A stretch of 64,000 bases of DNA from Atopsyche davidsoni (Eukaryota > Arthropoda > Insecta > Trichoptera > Hydrobiosidae), in assembly GCA_022113835.1 (NCBI GenBank), contig JAILWY010000016.1, forward strand, positions 3,696,501 through 3,760,500. Reading direction: 5' to 3'. The translations under genes were made by a program, and so were the position numbers. Of this stretch, positions 49,677 to 59,820 are shown piece by piece (position 1 is the stretch's first letter; every line of letters begins with the position of its first letter). The notes beneath the pieces are model-generated. The model searched no databases and was not told the origin of the DNA. It worked only from the letters and a program-made list of their open reading frames with translations.

Positions 49677-52600
49677 AATTTTTTCTTGCAATACATTAGC
49701 TTCGCGAAATATACACACGGCAAAAAACAACTCAATTAGATCATAAAGTCAATATAAAATACCAGCAAAATATTTACTTTTTTAATGTTTTTTTTTAAAT
49801 TATTTAAATAGTTTAATGTTATGGTGCTGTAAGGCATTTCCGCTTGGATTCGCCTCTGCAGACGCGGGATGTCCCATAGTACTATGGTGCCCAACAATAA
49901 ATACTTGGCCAAAATCGGCCATGTGTTCCTACCGCAATCTTACTTAGTATCAGCGTAAGCAGTTGTTAGACATTAGGCCGTGTTTATTGCTCTGCAATAT
50001 GTGAAATATAACAGATAAGGACATTAGCTTTATATATGCAATACAGTTTAACTGCCATACTCAAACGAAAGCCACAACACAAAATCATTTTCTACTTTTT
50101 ATCGAATCGATGTGTTGTATGTGAGTACACAGTAGTGACGTGCGGCTTACATCAAAAATCAAAAAAATTATGACGGTTAAACATCTTCAATTGTATAAAT
50201 AAATGGCATCAAACAGATTTTTCTTACTGTGTGGGCTGCAAGGCACTGAAACTTAAAAAAATAGCACCGGATATCTTCGCCTGATACCACTTGCTCATGA
50301 TCAAGCGTAATATGCATTCCAACGCTATAATCACCAAGAAATTAACACCAATATGTTAATTATACAAATTATCAAATTATGAATAATAACAACTGTAAAT
50401 CGGTCATTTTCGCGTCGTTACAACGTAACACTCCGGAAATGTTCAGCAATTTAACAGGTTCAATAGCCCTAAAGTAAACCGTAATATTTCCATCGAGCTC
50501 AAATTTATATGGGTCTTATGGTAGAGTTGAAATTTATTCTGAACCCTCGCGCGGTAACATATCTTCAGAAGTATTACTCCGCTGAAAACAAAATCGTCCA
50601 CCCTTCAGGATATTGAGGGCGGATTTCTACAATTCGATTACCGACCATAAAACCAATTTAAAATTGTATAAATTCAGATATTGGGTGCAGAACTGCCGTT
50701 GGATCGGAAATTAGTTACAACGAGGGTGTAATGCTCTCTTTTACTCAACTTCAAATGACGAGTAATGTATTTTACATCTGGTTAACTATCAGCTCCGCGT
50801 ATTTCACTTTTGCCAAATACACGTAGATTAGTCTGCAAATAAATAAAAATCGACTTTATTTGGTATCATGGGTGCGTGTGAAAATAAAATTATTTTACAT
50901 TTGAAGCGATGACTATCATCTGCAAATATCCAAAAAATTAGAGACAAGAACTATGGATACATTTATATTATTTTGTAAGGGCGATTATATTTGCAAGGAA
51001 CACCTTTACTATAATGAATTTACTGTGGAATTTTCAAAACCCCATGATGAAATAAAACATTACTTCGTGAGATCCATGCACGTCCACTTTCAAACTGATT
51101 GATCGATAAACCATAAATTTGAAACGCATTATCGCCACTGAGCAGTAATTAGATTACAGTGACAGAATAATTTTCGATATAATCAATAAACATGCAAACA
51201 CATTTCAATACGAAAACTATTGATTATTCAATCGAAATATCTGTTTATTGCCGATCGCTGTCAGGTGAAACTATGCAATGGACGCAGAATGTGCGCAGAC
51301 ACTAACTACCTCGGCACATCTGTAGCTTGTAATTATCATACGAATTTCAATCCAGGTCAGGCTGTAATGACTGCAAATAATAGTCAAGCTAATGTCTGAT
51401 TGCTCATTGCAATGTGCAGCAACAACGTTTACACTTGCGGCTACTCGGACTAGATAATTGATCACACTGCACCGCTGACGGACTCGATAACTATCTTCGT
51501 TAATATGCCTGTAATAAGCTTGACCGGTTAACTTCAGACTTGAATTAGTATTGTTGTGCGGTGATTAATCGCTTTGCAAATTTCTCTCTGATTACTTAAT
51601 TTGCTAACAGACGTGCCGAATGCGAATATCCATAGTATGTACCAATACGGCAAAGCCGAAGCATTCCATGCAGTCGTTCATTCCTTGTTGAAAGCACTTC
51701 GTAATCCAATGGCTATTGCACTTACCTTTAAGGCTTCGAATTCGGATAGAGTTAATATTACACATGCCTTCAGTGAAATCCCAATTACTTGTAAAATATC
51801 ACTGATTTCCTGTGTTTTTTTTGTAAATAACAGTGCAAGCTGTATCTTACTTTTTAACTACCCAAATGCAATAATCTTCTGCTTTTACAAAATAGCCTTT
51901 CATTCGTGAAATAAACATTAAAAACAGAGTTTGAATAACGCTAATAGATCTTAAAAACTACTTCTGGTGTCAAAATAAAAATAACGCTTGGTTCGTGTAT
52001 GAAAAATTCTACACAAGTTCCAAGAAGCACTTTGCTAATTAGATAAGTGCGGTCTAGATATAACTTTTACTAATAGATATAAATAATTTTAAAAATGCTC
52101 AGAGCAAACTAATTTTTTAAACCAAGTTTTTAAAGTTATTGTTTACTATAGGTCATTTAAGAGTTCAATACTAACATTGATTCTTGTAAAACTAAATATA
52201 AATTTAATAATATGTTTTGAAACCAAAGGCTTTTATCTTCGTATCGAAACGCTCTATTGAATTGAGTGTTACAAGAATTCAGTAACGGCGTGACTAAAAT
52301 GCAACCTACTGAAAGAAAACGGGTAGAGCGGATTGTAACAATAACATATCCTTCTGTGACTAATCGTGAACACAGGCAGGTATTGTATATTATTACTTTT
52401 GGTTATAAGTCCCTCTTTCATATAAAACAAAATTGTACAATCCCAATTTATTTAAGCTCGCTTTATTGTCTAAAAGTTCAAATCTTCTTATATCCTTAAA
52501 GTAAAGTGTTTACGTAACTACTATGTAAACTATTTATAGTTAAAGTTAACTTCCAGATTCAGAACCAGTAGAAACCTAAATTTAAATTATATATGATTAC

Positions 52601-53794
52601 GTTGGATAAAATGTTGCACAAGATGCATATACGATCTCAGACATTGAATAATGGTCTTCCGTTTACTGACAGCATAATACAAACAAACTTACCACAAATT
52701 TTCTTACAATTTTGCATCTACGTCTTCTAGTCTAGTGTAATTTATTATATCACGCTAATAAATGAATCGATATTTAATAAGTCTCTTTGTACGAGTAATG
52801 GCATTAAAGCGCATTCATAATCCCCTACTAATAATCGGTGCGTGTTGGTTTAAATTATCGTTTCATACAGTCAGAGTGACTAGTCAATTTCATTCAGCGC
52901 AATGTATTTTGGGTTTACTTTGTACTAAATGAACGGACGAATTGAAAACAAATGTATTTGTATTTGATTGAAATACACAATTAGTGCAGACGTAAGCCAG
53001 TGTATTGAATTCAGCGCTTATAAATTATGCAACGTTGGATATCAGCTATTTATATAAGAAGGGGTGGTTGAAAGTATAACATTAAGTACTGAATTGACTG
53101 TATTCATATACAGAGAAAAATTTAAATGAACCAAGTGGTATTAGTGAAAATTAAATTATATTCCAAACCAGAATACGTTGTTGTTTTCATTATTTTAGTA
53201 ATAATTAAAATTGAGGCTTCGTTCACTGCAATGATCTTGATCTTTCGGCAGATGGCAATACACCAGCGTACGAGATAGATTATTTAGTTGTGTTGTTTAT
53301 TAATTACTAAAATAAACATTGAAACAGTGGGAAATGGGTTCGATCAAACCACAACGTGATCAACTCATAAGTAAAAACAAATTTAAAATCGCTTTTCTAA
53401 TGAAGTTGGCTCGTGTGTTTTGAAAACGTTTACTTTTTGGATTCAGATTTTCGATTTAGCAAATGGAGAAATGAGAATTGAAACAAAAAGGCAAAAATAG
53501 GTGTTTTTTTGCAGTGAAATTTATTCAGAGTCTTACAATAACAAACACGCATTGCGTATCGGCGTGCTTAAGGCATTGAGACAACAGCTAAACTCATGAA
53601 TCCATAAAAACCCAATCGAACTCCAAGGTTGCAAAGAAATTCCCCTTTAGAGAAAGCAAATACAGAAATACTTCTCTCCTTTGTTTCCTTGTGTTTTTTT
53701 ACACGAAAGACTCGCTTTATATTATTATGAAAATTTATTGAATACTACAGTGTTATTTTAATTTCTAATGGATGACTTTTATTTTTGCTTTCAG
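49677..53794. other. Non-coding intron
   Basis: Unique-looking AT-rich DNA with GC-neutral patches (50500-50760, 51240-51560, 53210-53350). A 102-codon frame at 51601-51909 has no motif. No gene or element recognised. Confidence 0.45.
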
Positions 53795-53961
53795 CCCTGA
53801 AAGCTACTAATGGGTCGTTCGTGATCAACGGGAACTTCGCCATCAGCTGGCCGGGGGAGTACGAGGCTGCTGGGAGCCGCTTCCTCTACAGACGGCAGTC
53901 CGGCTCCATCGTCGAGTCCATCTCCGCGCCGGGACCCCTCACCCACCCTGTGGACATCATG
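53795..53961 (+). CDS. ADAMTS-like exon B: spacer, middle
   Basis: The acceptor is TTTTGCTTTCAG, the donor ATCATG|GTAATA, phase 1 in and 0 out. It encodes ALKATNGSFVINGNFAISWP, GEYEAAGSRFLYRRQ and SIVESISAPGPLTHPVDIM. This matches the conserved spacer block (LAL..G.y.iNGnw.i..pG.Y..aGt.F.Y.R) and the ESI..GPL..P.DI step. A potential N-glycan site is NGS. Separated from the previous exon by a 16-kb intron full of tRNA genes and repeats. Confidence 0.97.
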
Positions 53962-54184
53962 GTAATAATCGCAAACACCAAAAAAATACAGATTTCATTT
54001 ACAAAAATACAATTCAATTCAACGTATTCAAATGCTCATGTGTCAACGTTACAAGACAAGTATTTTATAAACACTCGACAGCCTTGCAATGCAGGTGAGA
54101 AAGATAACGCGTACCCACTGACGGTGTATTTTATTGCATTATGTATATAAACATTTTTACAATTGCATACTGCACAATAAGCAC

Positions 54185-54256
54185 GGCTCGTTGGTCTAGG
54201 GGTATGATTCTCGCTTTGGGTGCGAGAGGTCCCGGGTTCAAATCCCGGACGAGCCC
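54185..54256 (+). tRNA. tRNA-Pro (UGG) 5
   Basis: Identical gene, first of the array. Its downstream spacer is a shortened type 1, giving 194 bp to the next gene. Confidence 0.97.
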
Positions 54257-54378
54257 TAGGATTTCTTTTGCATTACTTCACTTAAGTTTTGCGATAGGTT
54301 CTTTCTACGCCAAACAGTTTTTTGCAGATATTACAATTTTGAAACCGTTTTCATTGTATTTTGATTTGTTATTAGCAC

Positions 54379-54450
54379 GGCTCGTTGGTCTAGGGGTATG
54401 ATTCTCGCTTTGGGTGCGAGAGGTCCCGGGTTCAAATCCCGGACGAGCCC
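54379..54450 (+). tRNA. tRNA-Pro (UGG) 6
   Basis: Identical gene with a full type-1 spacer; the next gene begins 223 bp later. Confidence 0.97.
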
Positions 54451-54601
54451 AATGATCGTTTGCATTACTTTGGTTACATTTTGGCGATAAGTTGAATAGA
54501 TACGCGAACCTGCCGATGATTTGTTGGCAATGCCAAACAATTTTTTTGCTGATAAACAATTTTGCAACCGTTTTTACTGCGTTTTAATTTGTTGCTAGCA
54601 C

Positions 54602-54673
54602 GGCTCGTTGGTCTAGGGGTATGATTCTCGCTTTGGGTGCGAGAGGTCCCGGGTTCAAATCCCGGACGAGCCC
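54602..54673 (+). tRNA. tRNA-Pro (UGG) 7
   Basis: Identical gene, last of the first block, followed by a type-2 spacer nearly matching that after 44527. Confidence 0.97.
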
Positions 54674-54781
54674 GTCTTTTTAAAAACTGCTTATTTTTTG
54701 CAGAATAATTATTGCAAGTCTCGTTGGTTACAATCGAAGCAAACATATAGAAGTTTCAATATTTATTTTCTAGAAAAAATT

Positions 54782-54802
54782 GTTCAAATCCCGGACGAGC
54801 CC
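54782..54802 (+). pseudogene. 3' fragment of tRNA-Pro
   Basis: The 21 bases from the T-loop to the discriminator (TTCAAATCCCGGACGAGCCC at the end) are present without the rest of the gene. They follow the type-2 spacer, marking a duplication or deletion breakpoint inside a tRNA gene. Confidence 0.9.
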
Positions 54803-55200
54803 ATTTTTTCCCAGTGTGGTCTATTTTGCAATACATAAGTGCCATCACACATAAAAATTCCGGCATGGAAATCGCACCCACGGTAAACGTGAACACTCAA
54901 TTTATTTTTCTTTTGATGAAAGGTTTTTTTTTTGTAATAAAAATTATGTGAATACATCAACATACGAAAAGGGAAAATACCAACAGTAACACAATCATTT
55001 TTACAGCTGAGAAATGCTGTATTTCACTGCAAATTACTATCGCCATCTGGGTTTTTTCTTTGTTCCAATTAATCTTTCATTCCAAAGCCAAGCAAACGTG
55101 CAATCGTCGGAATGCATTTCCTCACAGTTTTTTTGCTGATATTACCATTTTGCTACCGTTTTCGTTGAATTTTTACTGCGTTTTAATTTGTTGTTAGCAC

Positions 55201-55272
55201 GGCTCGTTGGTCTAGGGGTATGATTCTCGCTTTGGGTGCGAGAGGTCCCGGGTTCAAATCCCGGACGAGCCC
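55201..55272 (+). tRNA. tRNA-Pro (UGG) 8
   Basis: Identical gene, first of the four-gene block, type-1 spacer. Confidence 0.97.
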
Positions 55273-55424
55273 AAGGATTTCTTTTGCATTACTTAACTTA
55301 AGTTTTACGATAGGTTGACTAGATACGCGAACCTGCCGATGATTTGTTGGCAATGCTGAACAATTTTTTGCTGATATAACAATTTTGCAACCGTTTTTAC
55401 TGCGTTTTAATTTGTTGTTAGCAC

Positions 55425-55496
55425 GGCTCGTTGGTCTAGGGGTATGATTCTCGCTTTGGGTGCGAGAGGTCCCGGGTTCAAATCCCGGACGAGCCC
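55425..55496 (+). tRNA. tRNA-Pro (UGG) 9
   Basis: Identical gene 224 bp after the previous one; the spacer differs from the previous by about one base (TACGCG to TATGCG). Confidence 0.97.
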
Positions 55497-55648
55497 AAGG
55501 ATTTCTTTTGCATTACTTAACTTAAGTTTTACGATAGGTTGACTAGATATGCGAACCTGCCGATGATTTGTTGGCAATGCTGAACAATTTTTTGCTGATA
55601 TAACAATTTTGCAACCGTTTTTACTGCGTTTTAATTTGTTGTTAGCAC

Positions 55649-55720
55649 GGCTCGTTGGTCTAGGGGTATGATTCTCGCTTTGGGTGCGAGAGGTCCCGGG
55701 TTCAAATCCCGGACGAGCCC
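55649..55720 (+). tRNA. tRNA-Pro (UGG) 10
   Basis: Identical gene 224 bp after the previous one, with the same spacer. Confidence 0.97.
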
Positions 55721-55872
55721 AAGGATTTCTTTTGCATTACTTAACTTAAGTTTTACGATAGGTTGACTAGATATGCGAACCTGCCGATGATTTGTTGGCA
55801 ATGCTGAACAATTTTTTGCTGATATAACAATTTTGCAACCGTTTTTACTGCGTTTTAATTTGTTGTTAGCAC

Positions 55873-55944
55873 GGCTCGTTGGTCTAGGGGTATGATTCTC
55901 GCTTTGGGTGCGAGAGGTCCCGGGTTCAAATCCCGGACGAGCCC
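55873..55944 (+). tRNA. tRNA-Pro (UGG) 11
   Basis: Identical gene, last in the array, 224 bp after the previous; followed by a type-2 spacer with GTCTTTTTT as terminator. Confidence 0.97.
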
Positions 55945-56279
55945 GTCTTTTTTGAAACTACTAATTTTTTGCAATATAATTATTGCAAATCCCGTTGGTT
56001 AAAATCGAGTCACACATATTACAAGTATAACATGACTATGACTTTTGCTATTTTCTTTTGTCGCTGTTCATTGCAGGTGGTTTCAAAAACACTGAAAATA
56101 AACTAATTATTTAGTTACTTCAAGGCATGCAACACATGTCTGAAATATTTACTGCATTGACAGATAAGCCAATCAAGACGAGAAGTTCACATTCAAGCAA
56201 TCGTTTTAGTAATGAATAGTGATTTGCTGATACTGCATTATGCAACGGTTTTCTTTATTTTTGTTGCATTTTAGTTCTT

Positions 56280-56315
56280 GATTCTCACTTTGTATACAAG
56301 AGGTCTCGGGTCCAA
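56280..56315 (+). pseudogene. Decayed tRNA-Pro remnant
   Basis: GATTCTCACTTTGTATACAA then GAGGTCTCGGGTCCAA follows the anticodon-arm to T-arm part of the proline gene with several changes; the anticodon is lost. Confidence 0.65.
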
Positions 56316-57109
56316 TTTTTTTTCTTATTTCTGGTTTTTTCGTCGTAGACAATTTTTTTCTTGATTTTTACATGTTATCTTATTTATCTATCAAATATTT
56401 ATATGTATTTTTCTCAAAACAAACAAACGCAAAGGAAAATCCAATCAATTAATAATCCGCGTACTGGAATATTTACCCTAAATATTTTTTCAGCATACAG
56501 TCATCTTGTATAAAATTATATATGAATAGTGTTTGAATATATTTAAGTATTTTTTAATAAATATTAAAAGTAATGATAATTTATGTATAGTAAATGAATA
56601 ATAAATATATATTTTTATAAGATTAATACAGTATTTCAACAGTGAAATTGTATTAATATTCTAGAAGTTACTAATTTGGATTATTTACACGAATATCAAG
56701 AGCTTATTAATAATTTAATAGCGGCACGATCTTTTAATTTGGGAGAGATATATAGTTTTCTATCTCGATATTATTTACTATTCATCAAAATACTGCTATA
56801 AAATAACTATATTTTGGAGTTCCCTGTTTTATTTATGGTTTATTTTTTAACCAGCAAAGCTGATCATTTACCTCCAGAAAGAACGTAGGATGACTTGTTA
56901 ATGGGCTTTCCGCCTCGGGGAGTTCCGGGCGATCTGAGTGTTTCCATATCCTTCAAAATCCTTCAATCTGTAATATTTTCTGGCAATATGTACCAAAAAT
57001 ACAAACACAAAGTTTAAAAATTTATTATTTAGATTTTATATAAATCGAGGAAAAAAAGATCCGAATTTTTTTTAATTGTTTTTTTTTTCATGCTATATTT
57101 TCTTTACAG
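56316..57109. other. Non-coding intron before exon C
   Basis: AT-rich; no gene, RNA gene or repeat recognised. Confidence 0.55.
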
Positions 57110-57524
57110 ATTCTCTACCAGCACCCCAATCCAGGAATCAAATACGAATACACCGAGGCGCCGGATCCAGTCCCATCGGCATCACCAAACCAGCGACCGG
57201 CCCTGCCCTCCTCCCCGGGGCACAACGCCTCCATCTCTCGCCACCACTTCCACCCGCGCACCCGGGTGGATCAGGACGACAACTCCATAACGACCAACAT
57301 CGACCCTCGCTCCAAGAGGGATCCCGTCTCCATCCCGGAGGTGGACGGCAACGGCATCGAGCAGAGGGCCCCGCCCAGGCCTGCCCAGGAGAGGTATCCG
57401 TATGGAGTGCTGGCCACGGAGTCCGAGAAGCCCATCCCGCCTAACCATCCTGCCCCCCGACACCGGAGGAAGAAGTTCGTCTGGCAGGTCACCAAGTACA
57501 GCCCCTGCTCCAAGCCGTGTGCCG
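57110..57524 (+). CDS. ADAMTS-like exon C: spacer end, basic linker, start of TSR 1
   Basis: The acceptor is TATTTTCTTTACAG and the donor GCCG|GTAAGT; phase 0 in, 1 out; the largest exon. It starts ILYQHPNPGIKYEYT, the conserved end of the spacer. Next comes a low-complexity Pro/His/Arg linker with a furin consensus RSKR (in DPRSKRDPV) and a second basic cluster RHRRKK. Last is FVWQVTKYSPCSKPCAG, the start of the first visible TSR. An N-glycan site is NAS. The frame was chosen because it alone joins both neighbours without stops. Confidence 0.96.
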
Positions 57525-58302
57525 GTAAGTTATATCTTATTATGTTATCTAACATTACGCGTGAGTGAAGTCTCTAAAGAGTATAATTGATACTCTTCAG
57601 CGGAGAACCGTTCAGAACCGGCAGATGTATATGCCACGAGGTGCCACTAACAGGTAGACCGCTTTCTCTTTACTATTTATTGACAAAACAATAGCAATTC
57701 TTGTATTTACCTTCCATTACAAATTATAAAGAAATAACTACGAAGATGTGTAATAAACCCACGATTTCGGAGCTTCTGTGTTATCCTGAATTTCTATCAT
57801 ACACGGTGTCTCATTCGATGCCGATATTGATAGATATGTTGAAAAATTATTCTCTCAATACTAAAATCTCTGCATAGAGTGAATTAAATATTTGTGCAAT
57901 TATTGATTTATGAAAAAAAAAAAAATGTGTCAAGTGTAATTTTACACTAACGGAGCTACAGGTCTCGTGCAAGCTCTGACGCATGCAAAAATTTTATGTG
58001 TTATGTGCACAAACTCAATAATGAAAATAGAAAAGTCCATGCACGCTAAACCCAACAATGTATAACAACAATATATATCGTAAACCCAACAACCTGTGCC
58101 AGGGGATATCCACAAACACTGTACTGCAAGAGTAGCTCTAACTTCACCTATCCCCCGATTTACACTAGATTCTTTAGATAACCGTGAAAATCGAAAACTA
58201 ACTTAACTGTGCATATTTCATTCGTCATTCATATGTCTTTATTGCAACGCAAATAAAACATAATATATTTTAAAAAATAACGGTCTAAAATATAAATTAA
58301 AT
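57525..58302. other. Non-coding intron
   Basis: AT-rich. The part at 58045-58130 (CCCAACAACCTGTGCCAGGG) is a degraded copy of the sequence in the 1951-3655 arms. Confidence 0.5.
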
Positions 58303-58472
58303 AAAATACTTGAGTGATTATTGGTGACCGGTTTTGCCAACCTTTCACGTTGGCAATATCAAACTGAGTGAGAATTTATAAAAATAACAAGAAATTTAGT
58401 AAAGAATTGTTAAATGAAAAGGGGGGTTTTTTTTTAATTAAAGTACTCTACCAAAAGTATTGATTATTCAAT
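58303..58472 (-). repeat. Miniature element R1, divergent copy
   Basis: AAATAAAATACTTGAGTGAT, then GGTGACCGGTTTTGCCAACC and TTTCACGTTGGCAATATCAA, then near the end GTACTCTACCAAAAGTATTGA match R1 words in order. Confidence 0.7.
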
Positions 58473-58701
58473 TCATTTTACATATAAAAAACAAGAAATA
58501 TAAATTAAAAAATTTAACCAAAAATTTTATTTCTGTATTTCTTTTTGCCAGGTCTTTCATCACTCGATAGTACTTGATGCGATTCAAGTTCGATGTTGGA
58601 TGAATAAGAAACAATTTCTGATCGGCGAAGTCCGCAAAGACCTCCTCATATTGAGTATCTCGCTGTAATAGGAGACCTCGAATAACATCCGGATTAATCA
58701 A
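58468..58701 (-). pseudogene. Unrecognised coding-like fragment in repeat copy 1
   Basis: The minus-strand frame starts MINPDVIRGLLLQRDTQYEE and continues VFADFADQKLFLIHPTSNLN, RIKYYRVMKDLAKRNTEIKF. It looks protein-like, but copies 2-4 of the same repeat carry indels that break it. I do not recognise it; it may be transposon ORF debris or a captured exon. Confidence 0.35.
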
Positions 58702-59541
58702 ACAAAATTAAAACCGTGTAAATAAAGTACCGCGTAAATCGGGGACACTATATAGTAAATTGAAATAAAATGGAAAATCTAGAAATACATTTTTTTCCTA
58801 CTATGGTATTATGTCACTTTTACTACTCGATAGTACTTGGTGCAATGTAAGTTCGATGTTGGATGAATTAGAAACAATTTCAGATCGGCGAAGCTCGGTA
58901 ATGAAAGTGTTTGGTCTTGTTATAGAGTGTCTCGTTGATATAGGAGAGCACGTTTGACATCAGGATTAATCAAATAAAAAAGTAAAACCGTATAAATAAA
59001 GTACCGCGTAAATCGGGGACAAGTGTATTGTAAATTGAAATAAAATGGAATATCTTGAAATCCATTTTATTTTCTACTGTGGTATTATGTCACTATTACT
59101 ACTCGATAATACTTGATGCAATGTAAGTTCGATGTTGGATGAATTAGAAACAATTTCAGATCGGCGAAGCTCGGTAATGAAAGTGTTTGGTCTTGTTATA
59201 GAGTGTCTCGTTGATATAGGAGAGCACGTTTGACATCAGGATTAATCAAATAAAAAAGTAAAACCGTGTAAATAAAGTAACGCGTAAATCGGGAACAAGT
59301 GTATTGTAAATTGAAATAAAATGGAAAATCTTGAAATACATTTTTTTCCTACTATGGTATTGTCACTTTTACTACTCGATAGTACTTAGTGCGATTTAAG
59401 TTCGATGAATTAGAAACAATTTCAGATCGACGAAGCTTGAAATGGAAGAGCACGTTTAACATCCGGAATAATCAAATAAAAGTAAAACCGTGTAAATAAA
59501 GTACCGCGTAAATCGGGAGTAGGTGTATAAATCGAGATAAA
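58562..59541. repeat. Four tandem copies of a repeat of about 270 bp
   Basis: Copies start at the landmark ACTCGATAGTACTT: 58562, 58825, 59101 and 59374 (the last truncated). Shared words include AAGTTCGATG, AACAATTTC-GATCGGCGAAG and GTAAATAAAGTACCGCGTAA. Copies 2 and 3 are closest to each other. Copy 1 overlaps a minus-strand open frame (58468-58701). The array ends about 35 bp before the acceptor of exon D. Confidence 0.9.
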
Positions 59542-59575
59542 ATGTATTTTTTTTTTAAAATAGTTTTATTTCCAG

Positions 59576-59820
59576 GGGTGCAGACGGGCGTGCTGGCGTG
59601 CGTGCGCGACTACAACCAGGCGCCGGCGCCGGAGAGGCGCTGCGGGGCGCGGCCGGCGGGGGGCGCGGGGGGCGCGGGGGGGCGCGCGTGCGGGGGGGCG
59701 TGCCCCGCGCGCTGGGCTGCCGGGCCCTGGGGCGCCTGCTCCTCCTCCTGCGGGCCCGCCACGCAGCACCGCGCGCTGGCCTGCCGCCAGGACGTCGCCT
59801 TCAGCGCGCTCAACGTCAAG
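59576..59820 (+). CDS. ADAMTS-like exon D: TSR 1 end and TSR 2 start
   Basis: The acceptor is TTTTATTTCCAG; phase 1 in, 0 out. It encodes VQTGVLACVRDYNQAP and RRCGARP, then a Gly/Ala-rich insert (GGAGGAGGRACGGACP), closing TSR 1. TSR 2 begins RWAAGPWGACSSSCG and continues ACRQDVAFSALNVK. CSSSCG fits the POFUT2 O-fucosylation motif Cxx(S/T)CG, and WGAC fits the C-mannosylation pattern WxxC. The exon is extremely GC-rich. The donor AAG|GTCAAC is weak; AAC|GTCAAG six bases earlier would also keep frame. Read-through into following sequence (to 60013) is judged intronic. Confidence 0.9.

Larger units (their letters stand above)
54185..55944 (+). repeat. Tandem proline-tRNA array in the intron between exons B and C
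   Basis: Seven intact genes in two blocks, 54185-54673 (three) and 55201-55944 (four). Starts in the second block are spaced exactly 224 bp, and the last two of the first block 223 bp. Spacers between genes are almost identical (type 1, beginning AAGGATTTCTTTTGCATTAC), and each block ends in a type-2 spacer starting GTCTTTTT. This shows amplification of a unit that includes flanking DNA. Confidence 0.95.

Noticed and set aside
44132..54746. Frames containing [19 protein letters not shown] or similar in several places
   Set aside because: They are translations of the tRNA-Pro genes and their flanks, not proteins.
54185..55944. Regularly spaced repeats resembling a CRISPR array
   Set aside because: The 72-bp repeats are tRNA genes, the spacers are near-identical, and this is a eukaryotic genome.
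57076..57463. Alternative frames over exon C
   Set aside because: Only the frame giving ILYQHPNPGIKYEYT joins both neighbouring exons and matches the spacer domain.
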